A program made the translations under genes and the position numbers. Shown in pieces: positions 29,301-37,513 of a DNA stretch of 64,000 nt. Source of the DNA: Aquila chrysaetos chrysaetos (lineage: Eukaryota > Chordata > Aves > Accipitriformes > Accipitridae); NCBI RefSeq assembly GCF_900496995.4, contig NC_044029.1:15934001-15998000 (forward strand). The letters are read 5' to 3'. Position 1 is the stretch's first letter. Each line of letters starts with the position of its first letter. Under the pieces are notes generated by a model. It was not told the DNA's origin. It saw nothing but the letters and a program-made list of their open reading frames with translations, and ran no database searches.

Positions 29301-31780
29301 GTTTAGACTAAGTCAAGGATTCTTCAGCTTCTCATGCCCAGCCAGCAAGAAGGCTGGAGGGGCACAAGGAGTTGGGAGGGGACACAGCCAGGACAGCTGA
29401 CCCAAACTGGCCACAGGGGTATTCCATACCATGTGACGTCATGCCCAGTACATAAACTGTGGGGGCTCGGCTGGTGGGGATCGCTGCTTGGGGACTAACT
29501 GGGCATCGGTCAGTGAGTGGTAAGCAATTGCATTGTGCATCACTTGTTTTGTATATTCCAATTTTTTATTGTTATTATTGTCATTTTATTATAATTATTA
29601 TTACCATTATTATTTTCTTCCCTTCTGTTCTATTAAACTGTTCTTATCTCAACCCACGAGTTTTACTTTCTTCCCTCTGATTCTCTCCCCCATCCCACTG
29701 GGTGGGGGGGAAGTGAGCGAGCAGCTGCGTGGTGCTTGGTTGCCGGCTGGGGTTAAACCACAACAAATGTGTTATTGCCTAACAGCCCATTTGTAAAGGT
29801 CTATCATCACTCATTTTTTTTTTGTTTGTAAATTCAGATCTTAATCTATGCTAAGAATTTTTTTTTTTTAATATTTGAGAATTCCAAAGTTGTTTAAAGC
29901 TCCTAGAACAGGTAATTTCTAAAGTGTGCTCTCCTAAAGCAACTACAAAACAAGTTTTAACTACATGTAGCTGGGAAAAAAAGTGCTTGCTACTACCGCA
30001 TTTGACAGGTGTGACCTACACCTTTTATGCAGAAAGTTTTAACCTCATCAAAAACAGTATTTAGTCACTAATTCCAGTAGAAATTTTTGTAAGTCATCCT
30101 CCCCATAAGCACAAAACGGAAAGCTCACTTAATCACAGAAACAAAGGAGTGCGATAAAAGTAAAAATCACCTTCAGTAACATTTAGATGAAAAAAATGTT
30201 TGAATCTATTTTTAGTACAATTTAAATAAATCAGGTGATTCTGGACTGTCTCTTTTTAGACTAATCAATATTTTTTTTCTACTTCCAAAATTTCTAGCCT
30301 GAATTCTCCAGGTAATATCATGCTGCTAAAATCTGAAAGAAATCAACGTGAAAAACACATAACTTTACCACATCTGTGTCCAGTGCTACAACAGTTTGCC
30401 AAAAGCAAACCAGATGATTCAAAATCCAACTCTACAGTTATTTGATCATCACCTCTGTTTTCCTTTAGATTCTTATATACTAACAAGAGACTTGTTTGGG
30501 TGTCTATGTGTTCTTTAACTATAAGCACTGTAATGCTGCAGCAAAGCAACAAAACCCAAGTGTACTCTATGCCTTTTCCCTGTCTCTATTCACGCACCCT
30601 CTCTGACAAATAAAGGCTTCAAGTGTGAATTTTGGGTTGCACGCAATACAAAGAAATACAATTATTTTTAACCCGATGCTTTGCTAGAACTACTGTGTAA
30701 ATGCTATTATCTCTGCTGGTTTTTAATAGCTTGCTCACACCATTTCATTTTCTGATACTCAAATGTTTGCATTTGATCTGCTTTTAATTTACTGCAAAGC
30801 AAGTAAATGATCCAATAAGAAGTAGCGCTCCTGCGACAGATCCTAGGGTCAAGATTACAGATGCCAGTCCTGTCCCCGTAAGACTTAACCGAACTTCTCT
30901 CTCTGGATGCACAGACTTTTAGAGGCAGTACCAAATCACACGAGGGGCACAAAACCCCTCTATCTACAAGAAGCAGCACCCAGGAAGCCTGTGAGTTTAG
31001 GATGTGCAAGCCGGCTGTGCTGCGTGGCCCTCCCTGCTCCTATTCGCAGAACCGCACGATCCGTATTTTTTGAGGTCGGGAAGGGAGCCGGGGAGGTCGT
31101 CTCGCCCAACCTCCACTGCTCGGAGCAGGGTCAGCGACAGCAGGTCGCTCAAGGCTTCGTCCGTCCGGCTTTTGAGCATCTGCGAGGACAGAAATTCAAA
31201 CGCTGACCTCCTCCCTCGCCTATCCCCAGGCGACTCAGCAAACCCGACGACGGCTCCGCTCTCCCCCGCCCCGCGCCCCACGGCCGCCTGGGATCTCTGC
31301 CCACGACGCGCGGAGGCCTCGGCTTTTCGGGCCCTGCCGTGCCCCCGTCCTCCACGGGCAGCGAGAAGAGGCGCTCCCCTCCCGCGAACCTCCTCCCCGG
31401 GGTAGCGTCAGACGGGCGCCCCGGCGCCGCAGGGGCGGCCCGGGGAGGGGAAGGAACGACCCTCTCCCACCCCGAGAGGCACCGAGGCGGGCACAGCCCG
31501 GGCCCGCGGTACCGGGCCCCGCAGGCCTCCCCGCCGCCGGGCACCTGCCGCCGCCCTGACAGCCGCGGCGCCAGGGCCCAGGGCCGGCGCGGAGGCGGCC
31601 GTGGGGGCAGGGCGGAGCGGGGGCCTGCGGCCGCGGCGGGGGCCGGGCGGCGGAGGGGGGTCGGAGGGGGTGCGGGGGGGGGTGCGGGGGGTGCGGCGGC
31701 GGCGGCTTTTACCTGAAGTCCTTGTCGCTGGACGTCATTTTCTCCAGCAGGTTGGAGATGTGGTACGAGGCGCTCGCCAT
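2455..31780 (-). CDS. CAND1: CAND1, cullin-associated NEDD8-dissociated protein 1 (complete, 15 coding exons)
   Basis: CAND1 (TIP120A) is a HEAT-repeat solenoid that binds cullin-RBX1 cores lacking NEDD8 and swaps their substrate-receptor modules, so it controls the cullin-RING ubiquitin ligase repertoire in cytoplasm and nucleus. I joined 15 exons by frame and GT-AG boundaries: 31713-31780, 26845-26988, 14904-15058, 12979-13102, 12305-12561, 12116-12221, 11461-11606, 10105-10397, 9274-9415, 7149-8642, 6261-6356, 4361-4530, 4099-4263, 3764-3871, 2455-2679. They sum to 3693 nt, 1230 residues plus TAG, the known vertebrate length. The protein starts [15 protein letters not shown] and ends [12 protein letters not shown] repeats run throughout; an acidic linker lies at about residues 314-344 and the TIP120 domain near the C-terminus. 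No frameshift or internal stop is seen. The start codon has a strong Kozak context (A at -3, G at +4). Identification rests on near-identity to the remembered mammalian protein; I did not run an alignment. Confidence 0.98.
2680..3763 (-). other. CAND1: CAND1 intron 14
   Basis: The 1084-bp intron contains a 22-nt A run (2741-2762) and A/C-rich low-complexity patches near 2825-2875 and 3335-3375 on the plus strand, which read as U/G-rich in the transcript. Nothing else was recognised. Confidence 0.85.
2741..2762 (+). repeat. A22 homopolymer in CAND1 intron 14
   Basis: Twenty-two A follow CCCACCT, within about 65-85 nt of the exon 15 acceptor; it reads as U22 upstream of that acceptor's own tract. 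Confidence 0.95.
3764..3871 (-). CDS. CAND1: CAND1 exon 14, TIP120 domain (residues 1121-1156)
   Basis: The 108 nt encode [20 protein letters not shown] through RATCTTK, phase 0 at both ends. The acceptor is CAACCTAG|ATG and the donor AAG|GTATTT. The exon has no long open frame of its own beyond its borders, so it is easy to miss. Confidence 0.96.
4099..4263 (-). CDS. CAND1: CAND1 exon 13, TIP120 domain (residues 1066-1120)
   Basis: The 165 nt encode [20 protein letters not shown] through GLKDHYDIK, phase 0 at both ends. The acceptor is GCTGACAG|GTG and the donor AAG|GTTAGC. It follows a 97-bp intron. Confidence 0.97.
4361..4530 (-). CDS. CAND1: CAND1 exon 12 (residues 1009-1065)
   Basis: The 170 nt encode [20 protein letters not shown] through KVRKELIRE, ending in phase 0. 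The acceptor is GATTTCAG|GT and the donor GAG|GTATGT. Confidence 0.97.
4531..6260 (-). other. CAND1: CAND1 intron 11
   Basis: The 1730-bp intron is AT-rich. It has a 15-nt A run at 5431-5445. No exon, repeat or RNA gene is recognised. Confidence 0.85.
6261..6356 (-). CDS. CAND1: CAND1 exon 11 (residues 977-1009)
   Basis: The 96 nt encode [20 protein letters not shown] through LLKNCI and a split Gly. The acceptor is CATATTAG|GG and the donor TAG|GTAAGT. Its length is a multiple of three, so skipping would keep the frame. Confidence 0.96.
6357..7148 (-). other. CAND1: CAND1 intron 10
   Basis: The 792-bp intron carries a 15-nt G run at 7012-7026 (a C run in the transcript) about 120 nt after the exon 10 donor. 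The rest is AT-rich and featureless. Confidence 0.85.
7012..7026 (+). repeat. G15 homopolymer in CAND1 intron 10
   Basis: Fifteen G in a row, a C15 run in the transcript. Confidence 0.95.
7149..8642 (-). CDS. CAND1: CAND1 exon 10, large central exon (residues 479-977)
   Basis: One uninterrupted 1494-nt exon encodes about 40 percent of the protein, from [20 protein letters not shown] to PRLKGYLAS, ending in a split Gly. It covers the central HEAT repeats. The acceptor is TTCTTCCAG|GA and the donor CAG|GTGAGT. The remembered mammalian protein differs only at scattered conservative positions, for example [14 protein letters not shown] here. Confidence 0.98.
8643..9273 (-). other. CAND1: CAND1 intron 9
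   Basis: The 631-bp intron is AT-rich with a U-rich tract before the exon 10 acceptor. Nothing else seen. Confidence 0.85.
9274..9415 (-). CDS. CAND1: CAND1 exon 9 (residues 432-479)
   Basis: The 142 nt encode [20 protein letters not shown] through HIPVLVP and a split Gly. The acceptor is GATTACAG|GTC with a purine-rich tract before it, though an ACTAAC branch-like motif lies just upstream. The donor is CAG|GTATGA. Skipping this exon would shift the frame. Confidence 0.96.
9416..10104 (-). other. CAND1: CAND1 intron 8, weak splice signals
   Basis: The 689-bp intron starts GTTATT and ends with a purine-rich acceptor GATTACAG, though an ACTAAC branch-like motif lies upstream of it. No repeat is seen. 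Confidence 0.85.
10105..10397 (-). CDS. CAND1: CAND1 exon 8, rest of acidic linker and HEAT repeats (residues 334-431)
   Basis: The 293 nt begin with [19 protein letters not shown] after a split Gly and end MLQSQ. The acceptor is TTTTTTCAAG|GG. The donor CAG|GTTATT is poor at +3 and +5. The exon ends in phase 0. Confidence 0.96.
10398..11460 (-). other. CAND1: CAND1 intron 7
   Basis: The 1063-bp intron splits the acidic linker. Its donor is GTACAT, weak at +5. No repeat or second gene is recognised. Confidence 0.85.
11461..11606 (-). CDS. CAND1: CAND1 exon 7 with first part of the acidic linker (residues 285-334)
   Basis: The 146 nt encode [20 protein letters not shown] and then the Asp/Glu-rich stretch [20 protein letters not shown]. 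The acceptor is TTATGCAG|A. The donor AAG|GTACAT lacks the usual G at +5. The acidic loop is a known CAND1 feature. Confidence 0.96.
11607..12115 (-). other. CAND1: CAND1 intron 6
   Basis: The 509-bp intron has a consensus donor (GTAAGT) and a usual acceptor. No other content is recognised. Confidence 0.85.
12116..12221 (-). CDS. CAND1: CAND1 exon 6 (residues 250-285)
   Basis: The 106 nt encode [20 protein letters not shown] through QAFESFVR and a split Arg. The acceptor is CTTACCAG|GT and the donor GAG|GTAAGT, a consensus match. Confidence 0.97.
12305..12561 (-). CDS. CAND1: CAND1 exon 5 (residues 164-250)
   Basis: The 257 nt encode [20 protein letters not shown] through SRQAGHRI and a split Gly. 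The acceptor is TTTTAAG|GC and the donor TAG|GTAAGA. The next intron is only 83 bp. Confidence 0.97.
12562..12978 (-). other. CAND1: CAND1 intron 4
   Basis: The 417-bp AT-rich intron contains nothing recognisable besides its splice sites. Confidence 0.85.
12979..13102 (-). CDS. CAND1: CAND1 exon 4 (residues 123-164)
   Basis: The 124 nt encode [15 protein letters not shown] through DIMADMLS and a split Arg. The acceptor is GCTTTCAG|GT and the donor CAG|GTAAAC. Confidence 0.97.
13103..14903 (-). other. CAND1: CAND1 intron 3
   Basis: The 1801-bp intron has a 14-nt T run at 14216-14229, the only long T run on the plus strand inside the gene. No repeat or RNA gene is recognised. Confidence 0.85.
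14904..15058 (-). CDS. CAND1: CAND1 exon 3 (residues 71-123)
   Basis: The 155 nt encode [19 protein letters not shown] through GELPPASS and a split Gly. The acceptor is TTTGTACAG|C and the donor GTG|GTAAGG. It follows the 11.8 kb intron 2. Confidence 0.97.
15059..26844 (-). other. CAND1: CAND1 intron 2 (11.8 kb)
   Basis: This is the largest intron. It holds A runs at 19609-19625, 20357-20386 (30 nt, followed by an A/C-rich patch to about 20450) and 22829-22847, a T11-CCAG-A12 inverted repeat at 23113-23139 next to a short AT repeat, and a candidate cryptic exon at 24217-24270. Short open frames within it look like chance. No CR1 or LTR copy is recognised. Confidence 0.9.
20357..20386 (+). 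repeat. A30 homopolymer in CAND1 intron 2
   Basis: Thirty A follow GGAAT, and an A/C-rich patch continues to about 20450. It is U30 in the CAND1 transcript. It could be the tail of an old plus-strand retroposition, but no parent sequence or target-site duplication is visible. Confidence 0.95.
26845..26988 (-). CDS. CAND1: CAND1 exon 2 (residues 23-71)
   Basis: The 144 nt encode the first HEAT repeats, from FMATND to NLAVK, and end in a split Cys codon (TG|C). The acceptor is TTGTCAG|GTT and the donor ATG|GTAGGT. Phase matches exons 1 and 3. Confidence 0.97.
29177..29765 (+). mobile_element. Solo LTR of an ERVL-type endogenous retrovirus, in CAND1 intron 1, antisense
   Basis: The element starts TGTCCTGGTTTCGGC and ends GGGGTTAAACCACAACA, so it has TG...CA termini. 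It is flanked by a perfect 5-bp target-site duplication AATGT (29172-29176 and 29766-29770), the duplication size expected for ERVL. I recognise the opening as that of a solo LTR family common in Neoaves. Inside are a perfect CRE palindrome TGACGTCA (29434-29441), a TATA-like CATAAA just after it, an A/T-rich ATT microsatellite-like stretch (about 29565-29620) and ATTAAA near 29632. No gag, pol or env sequence is present; recombination between LTRs is the likely origin. It lies opposite to CAND1 transcription. Confidence 0.9.
29434..29441. promoter_or_regulatory. Perfect CRE palindrome inside the LTR
   Basis: TGACGTCA is the full CREB/ATF site, placed about 10 bp before a TATA-like CATAAA in the LTR's plus-strand direction. 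This would suit an LTR promoter; activity is inferred. Confidence 0.5.
31713..31780 (-). CDS. CAND1: CAND1 exon 1, coding part (residues 1-23)
   Basis: The 68 coding nt give [20 protein letters not shown] and the following DF, then a split Arg codon (AG|G). The ATG at 31780-31778 sits in AACATGG, a strong initiation context. The donor is CAG|GTAAAA. The exon lies inside the CpG island. Confidence 0.97.
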
Positions 31781-31802
31781 GTTGACGGACCCGGCCGGGG
31801 TG

Positions 31803-31877
31803 GAGGGGGGGGGAGGAGGAGGGAGGGGAGATGGAGAGGAGAAGAAGGAGGAGGAGGAGGAGGCGGCGGCGGCGGCG
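31803..31877. repeat. GGA/GGC triplet-rich purine tract in the 5' leader
   Basis: On the plus strand this runs from a G9 block through GGA and GAA repeats into (GGC)n; the CAND1 transcript carries the C/U-rich complement ending near the start codon. It is a candidate for length variation and for G-quadruplex on the non-transcribed strand. Confidence 0.7.
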
Positions 31878-32104
31878 TCTTCCCGGCCTCGCCGGCTCCA
31901 CTTCGCCCGTTGCCGGGGCCGGCGCTCGGCGGGGGCGAGGGCGGGCGGGCGGTCCGCCGCCTCCTGCGGCTGCGGCTGACACGGCGGGAGGGGCGGGGAG
32001 GCGGGCGGGCAGCCGCTCGCGCTCGGCGCCGGGTCAAAGGTCGAGAGAGCGCTTCCCTCCTCTTCTCCCCCCCTCCCCGCCTTTTCGCGCTGTCGACGCT
32101 TCTG

Positions 32105-32109
32105 ATTGG
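32105..32109 (-). promoter_or_regulatory. CAND1: NF-Y CCAAT box, proximal
   Basis: The minus strand reads GGAGCCAATCAG, a full NF-Y consensus, about 325 bp upstream of the ATG. CCAAT boxes usually lie 60-100 bp before the start site, which would put the TSS near 32010-32050. Confidence 0.55.
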
Positions 32110-32174
32110 CTCCGCCAACGGGCGGGAGGTGCCCGCGGCCGTGTGACGCCGGAGCGTACGTGGCGCAGAGCCTG

Positions 32175-32182
32175 GGCGGGAA
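32175..32182 (+). promoter_or_regulatory. CAND1: E2F-like site
   Basis: GGCGGGAA matches the E2F core on the plus strand, between the two CCAAT boxes. A related GGCGGGAG follows at about 32206. Confidence 0.35.
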
Positions 32183-32234
32183 GTTTAGGCCGCCGTTTGG
32201 AGAGTGGCGGGAGGAGGCGGCGAGGCCGAGGAGG

Positions 32235-32253
32235 ACTACGTTTCCCAGCGTGC
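32235..32253 (+). promoter_or_regulatory. CAND1: ZNF143-type (SBS) motif
   Basis: ACTACGTTTCCCAGCGTGC fits the long ZNF143/Staf promoter motif ACTAC-nnn-TCCCAG-n-n-GC. Such sites are common at CpG-island and divergent promoters. Confidence 0.6.
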
Positions 32254-32279
32254 ATCGCGCCCGCGTCGCACCGGGGGCT

Positions 32280-32284
32280 ATTGG
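32280..32284 (-). promoter_or_regulatory. CAND1: NF-Y CCAAT box, distal
   Basis: The minus strand reads CGCCAATAG, a second CCAAT box 175 bp upstream of the first. The ZNF143-type motif lies between them. Confidence 0.4.
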
Positions 32285-32460
32285 CGGTGCGCGTCGGGAC
32301 GTGTAGTTTAGGGGGAAAGGCAGGGCCTCCGCGGCGCGTTGCCCGCTGGGATGCGGAGCCTCGTTTTGGTGCCGGGCCGGAGCGCGGGGCAGGGGGAGGC
32401 GGGCCCTCCCCTCAGGGCCGCCAGCCGCCTCCCCCTGAGGGAGAGCCGGCTGAAACGCGG

Positions 32461-35400
32461 TTGTGCATAAACTTTTCCCCCAACCCGGGCGCTGTCCGCA
32501 TCGGAAGGGTTCACCAGGCCTCTGAGTGCCCGTCAGTGCCCTGCGCCGGGCACCAGATACGGTGTTTTTTCACCTTGTTACAAAACCAGGACATACACTG
32601 GTGTTACAGAGGCTGCGGCTTCTGTTCCAGGCCCTCTCATACGAGTGCAATGGCTCCCGTCATAGCTGAGCGCGCTCTGGAAAATGTCTGATGGAAGCCA
32701 AAAGTGGCGATGTGAAAATTAATTTTCTTGGTAAATAAAGGCATGCTTCCATCGGTCGTGCTTTGCAGAAAGCAGCTTGAAAATGTGACGTGAGTGCTTT
32801 CAGAGGTCTTTGAAGCCAAAGGGAACCTTTCAGAGAATTATATTTTTTTTTTGCGTACCTCATCGCTGTTCATGTCAATCTTCTACTTTTCTGGGCCTAA
32901 CCCGTGATCTGTCTGTGCATGATACGGAGCAGTGGAAGAACTGGGGAAGTATTTCCACATGTTACATCTTCCTTAAGGTTCATACTAAGATACAAGAGCG
33001 TTAAATAGCCTTAATCCTTCTCAGTTATGTGCATGTACAGCAAAACTCCTAAAGAAGTGCTTTTTGATCCCTTTATGCATATTAAAAAAAAAAGACTTGA
33101 ACTAAAAAGAAATTTTCTTTAAAATAGACATTTATTACATGCAGCTTGCAGGCAGCTTTGCGCAGCAGCTGATGGAAAGCATGTGCTCTTTACTCAGGTG
33201 ATAGAGAGAAATTGTCTGTCACCGCCATGGCCTGTCACCCAGCCACAGTGTACAAGCAGCTATTTTGGAAGATACTCATGCTGCTAATTGTCCGGCAGCA
33301 GTGTTGGAGAGAGAGCTTAATACGTACTGGTCTCATTCCCCAGAGCAGCTCAGTGGTAAGTTAGCACCATGCCACAAAATGATGGACGGGGTAAGAAGGA
33401 GGTGGGCAGCGTGGTGGTGGATTAGTGGCATTGCAGTGGGGTGTGATGTGGGGATGGAGTAAGGAAGATGGGAGTAGTCAGGGGGGGGGTGGGTGTCCCG
33501 GGGAGAAATGGGGGAACGTCAGTATGAGTAGAGGAACTGCGGTGAGGGGAAGCAGTCGGAGAGCTGGCCCAGTGCTGACTGATTTTCAAATAGGCCATTC
33601 ACTGCTTTGATTTGGGAATACTTAATTTAGAGGTTAGCTTTAGAGAGGGAAATTCTTTACTTCATTTTGCTTGGACGCTTGTGTTGGATATTCAAGGAAG
33701 CCAGCTGGAACAATACAGATGAAGGTAGACTCAGCCTTGACTTGGTTGTGACAGCTGAAAATGGTTTATGAGGTCTGAGTTGTGATGATATTATACCACA
33801 CACAGAAAAACTGTGTAGCTCCTCTTTCAAGTACTGAGACATAACAAGTTGAAGCACAAATGTTTGACATTTGGCACATTGATTCGTATTTTGCCATGTG
33901 AATGTTAGTGCTATTCTAAATCATTTTGGTGACTGTGACTTTTGAGCATCTTACAGTTCCCAGGAACAATTTGTTTCTGAGATGTCAGTGTCACATTATC
34001 AGTTCTCACATACTGCAGGAAAAAACTGTTCTAACCCGGTCTTTATTTACATTCAAGACTTTGGTACTAAATGGGGATCGGGTTGTTATGGCATGGTAAA
34101 AGATCATCTGTTCCAAAAATGTCCTGCCCATGTGGTGACCGTGATGCATTCTACTGGATAAGCATGTTAGACCAACCAGACGAGAGAAAATTCTCTATGG
34201 TAGGTAAGGTCTTCATGTTGATTGCTGTTGTGGCGTAAAGCATTGCCAGTGGTCCCTGTAAGCAGATCCATTCAAGTTGGGATTTAACTTTTTAAATCCT
34301 TACCGTTTCCAATTAGACACTGAACCAAGCTACTTCCCACTTTGGGAATCCTACATACATTTACTTATAATAAGAGAGTGTATGAGAGGAAAAAAAAAAT
34401 CAGAACAATTACAGAACAATTCTGCTCTGGTCTGTTATACAAGCTTGAACACTTTTTAAGTTATTTTAAAATCAATTAAAATCATCCTTCCCATGCTGGT
34501 TTATATACCTCAGCCAGCTTACCCTGCCACTGCTTAAACCTGATTTCCTATTACTAGCAGAAACTCAGGCCATCATGGAGTAAGTCAAAGTATTTTTTTA
34601 TTCAAGTACATTTATTACAATTGGGATTCAACTATAGTAGATGCAATGTTCCGGAGGAAGTTAAGACATAGAGAGAGGCTAATTGAGAAGAGATTTTTTC
34701 CAGCTGATAGCAAACAGCTTCACAGATGGAGTGGTACTCCTGATCTGTTCCCTGTAGACACGCATATTAGATGCTCTTGGTTCATTCACAAAGATAGCTG
34801 AAAGCTTAATTAAATGCTGGAACCTGAAAGGATTTATCTTGCTTTACACTTGCAAATATATTCCCCAAATGCTGAAGATGAGAGAAGAGCAGAGTTAGTT
34901 TAGAGATGCAGTCACAGTACTAGAATTTGAACCCTCACCAATTTGCCCTTTCACTTCACACGGGAGTTGCAAGCCCACTGATCGGCAGAGGACATCAGGA
35001 ATGTGCTGCATCTTCGTCTGTCAGCATGGAAAAAGCTATACCACACAGCTTTACTCAGCTTCAAGGGAGTCCTTTAGGATGACAAGTTTAAAGCTGGTTA
35101 TCGTTTTTTACAGCTGGTTTTGGGGAAATAAAAGGAAAATTTCTGCTCTAAGTCAAAAGCTGCTCACTGCTGCAAGCAGATAATTTGAGCCAGAGAACCT
35201 TACAGTCGTGGTTTATCACTTAGATACGTGACTGACTTTGTACATCTGAACTTTGAATTTTTAAAAAGATGCCTGGAAAGAAAGTCTTTACAACTTTATT
35301 GGCTGATTATATTAACAAACCACTGATGGTGTCAAAGAAGTGATCTAGATTTAAATATGAAAGAAACAAAAAGGAATGGTATGGCAATCTTTAACTTAAA

Positions 35401-36921
35401 GCAAACAAATTGAAAAAGCAGCATAACCTACACTAGAACAGTCACATGGGTAAATCTGTGTTTCAAGGCATTAAGGTTATCACTGTATTGCCTTGTATAA
35501 AATAATACGCTCCAAGAGATGAAGATGAGTTAACTGTAGAAATAAAAATGTGGCTTTGGTATCTTAATCATAACAATACTCTCTTAAGGGTGGGGGTATT
35601 TTCCTCTTTATTTTCTGTTTTCCTTATTTTTAAAGTTAGATGACATTCCATAGCAAATGATAGCAATTTCCAAAGTAGGGCACATTTGGAACTAAATAAA
35701 TCATCAGCTGCCATTCACCTCAGAAACCAAAGTTTTAGTTTAGTTTTTCTTTCTTCCTAAAGCTGAAAATTTCTTCACATGCAAGTTAAGTAAGAATCCC
35801 AAAGCATCTTTCCAAAAGCAGTTGGTGCTACTGTGCTGATTGTCACATAAGACTGTTTCATTTCTGGACAATAGACAATACTGTTGGTTTCATTTAGGAG
35901 ACATTTCTACACATTTACCAAGAAGAATAAATAATATCTACAGCTGTGAACTGCCTGGCCTTTCCTTCCTAACCCAGATAATCTGCTTCTGTAAAGTAAA
36001 GTAAAGCAAAGTGTTTGGGTGTCTGATTCCATCAGCTTTAAAAAGACAAAGATCAGGAAAACAGTGCTGAAAATAAAATATGCACCTGGTTAAGTAATGG
36101 ACTGAAGCAACTGTCAAATGGGCTGAAATTGACTCTCTAAAAGAACAGAGCTCCAGTAGCACCCTCATCATAAGATTAAGTTTCAGGAGACATACTATCC
36201 TGACCAAAAAAAAAAATAGAAGAATCTTTTAATTAAAAGAGAAAAAAAACACAAACACAACAATGCTAAAAGAAATCTCCCTGGTGGTTGCTAAACACTG
36301 CACGGCTTTTTGCAGTGTCTGTGGTCAAAACTTTTCAAATACATACCACAGCCACCCAAAAATAAAAAATAAAATTAATCTTTCAAATTAAATCTGATTT
36401 GAAATATGAGCCAGAAATTTAGATTCAAAGATTTTTATCATTGTATTATTTTCATGCCCAATGAACTCGGTTTACAGAACAAAAGATTTTTTTTCTTCCT
36501 TAAGACCTCTTCTGAAAATCAGTCCAGGTTGTTTTTCTTTTTGCTTGACCATTTGCATTTTCATTCCTTATCACAACTCTAAATTTGTAATTCCCTCAGA
36601 GCCAATTATGTTTCCCTTTATGTCAGCACACCCAGCTTTCTTCATATAATGATCTCAGCAATACTTGTACTAGAGACGCTTGTCTCCAGTAAACTTAAAA
36701 GCCCTTGTTTAATTGGAACTTCTGATATTGAACAATACTCTTTGTGTTTCAGAAGTCGTAAAAATACAGATTACTTTAAGTGTTTGGACTGTTTAGGCTT
36801 ATTAGAACCAGAGATAGCTGTGCTATGGATTTTGTTTATTCTGGATCCCACATGTCAGGAAAGCCTTGACCATACCAATAATTTAGAAATTTCAATGTTA
36901 GTACATTGGCTAATTACAATA
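32461..36921. other. Intergenic, no gene seen
   Basis: This begins the gene-poor flank upstream of CAND1. An AATAAA at about 32734 and a good donor-like AGTG|GTAAGT near 33356 on the plus strand could belong to a divergent noncoding transcript from the CpG island, but nothing else supports one. A G-rich patch lies near 33480-33505. Confidence 0.6.
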
Positions 36922-37513
36922 TGAGTCAATATTTGTCAAAGCGGACATAAGGGCTAATGTTTCATTTCATAACATTTTAAAGCACTACTGTTGTTTTGTT
37001 ACTTCTTGCTGAAGAGTGCTTCATTTCAGGCCAATAGAATGTGCTATCTCCCTCCCTCATTTATGAGACTGTCAGTGAGAGCAAAGATGAAAAAATACAA
37101 ATGTAATTATTCTTCCATGAATCAAGGTGAACAGAGAGGGCTGAAACGAAATTGGAATGAACGAATCTATGGAATAGAGTGTAACTTTGCGGAGTCTGCT
37201 TTCTTGGAGCAAAACTGACTCATCCACGGGATCGTCCAAGGTAAAGTGACTCAGTGAGTCTCCTCTTGGAGCAGATGATGCCCGTTGTCAGCCTACCATC
37301 ACTTAAACAACGAACATAGTCTGCTGCCTGTCAAGATGTGTCTCTGTTGGCTGCCACAAACTGACTCATGTTTTGATCTTTTTTATACTCTGTGGAGGTT
37401 TTACTGAAGGGCTGTATTTAACTCGCATGCTGGAGCTAAATGGCTTTTAATATATGATGTATTCTTTTCTTTTAAATTTGCTATTTGAGACATAAATTAA
37501 TAGTAATGACTCA
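36922..37513. promoter_or_regulatory. Cluster of five AP-1 motifs, candidate distal enhancer
   Basis: Perfect TGASTCA sites stand at 36922-36928 (TGAGTCA), 37216-37222, 37247-37253, 37362-37368 and 37507-37513 (all TGACTCA). A one-mismatch TGAGTCT directly follows the third. Two sites share the longer context AAACTGACTCAT. The density far exceeds the rest of the window. Enhancer function is inferred. Confidence 0.4.

Larger units (their letters stand above)
26989..31712 (-). other. CAND1: CAND1 intron 1 (4.7 kb)
   Basis: The intron begins inside the CpG island, where C-rich transcript sequence follows the donor (G-rich on the plus strand, 31635-31705). It holds a solo LTR (29177-29765) and A runs at 27343-27356 and 28616-28630. 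The rest is AT-rich without recognisable features. Confidence 0.9.
31781..32110 (-). other. CAND1: Probable CAND1 5' leader, TSS not located
   Basis: The sequence upstream of the ATG on the minus strand has no ATG from 31781 to 32251, so any start site in that range gives a leader free of upstream start codons. It contains a GCC/TCC triplet-rich tract (31803-31877). The outer limit is a guess from the CCAAT box position. Confidence 0.45.
31030..32460. promoter_or_regulatory. CAND1: CpG island covering CAND1 promoter, exon 1 and start of intron 1
   Basis: The GC and CpG content rises sharply against AT-rich flanks on both sides, with many CG dinucleotides, GC boxes (GGGCGG) and no TATA box at a fitting place. 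The ATG of CAND1 lies inside. Long open frames here on both strands follow from the scarcity of stop codons in GC-rich DNA and are not genes. Confidence 0.92.

Noticed and set aside
29177..29765. A full endogenous provirus
   Set aside because: Target-site duplications directly flank a single LTR with no internal coding region, so it is a solo LTR.
31149..31982. 277-codon open frame on the minus strand in the CpG island
   Set aside because: It begins at a GTG, reads across CAND1 exon 1 in another frame and into intron 1, and its Pro/Arg/Ala-rich content is what GC-rich DNA yields when stops are rare.
31735..32118. Possible upstream open frame overlapping the CAND1 start
   Set aside because: The frame opens with TTG, not ATG; there is no ATG on the CAND1 strand between 31781 and 32251.
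31831..32691. 286-codon open frame on the plus strand across the promoter
   Set aside because: The frame is made of Arg/Gly/Ala runs from GC-rich repeats and promoter DNA, with no domain or family likeness.
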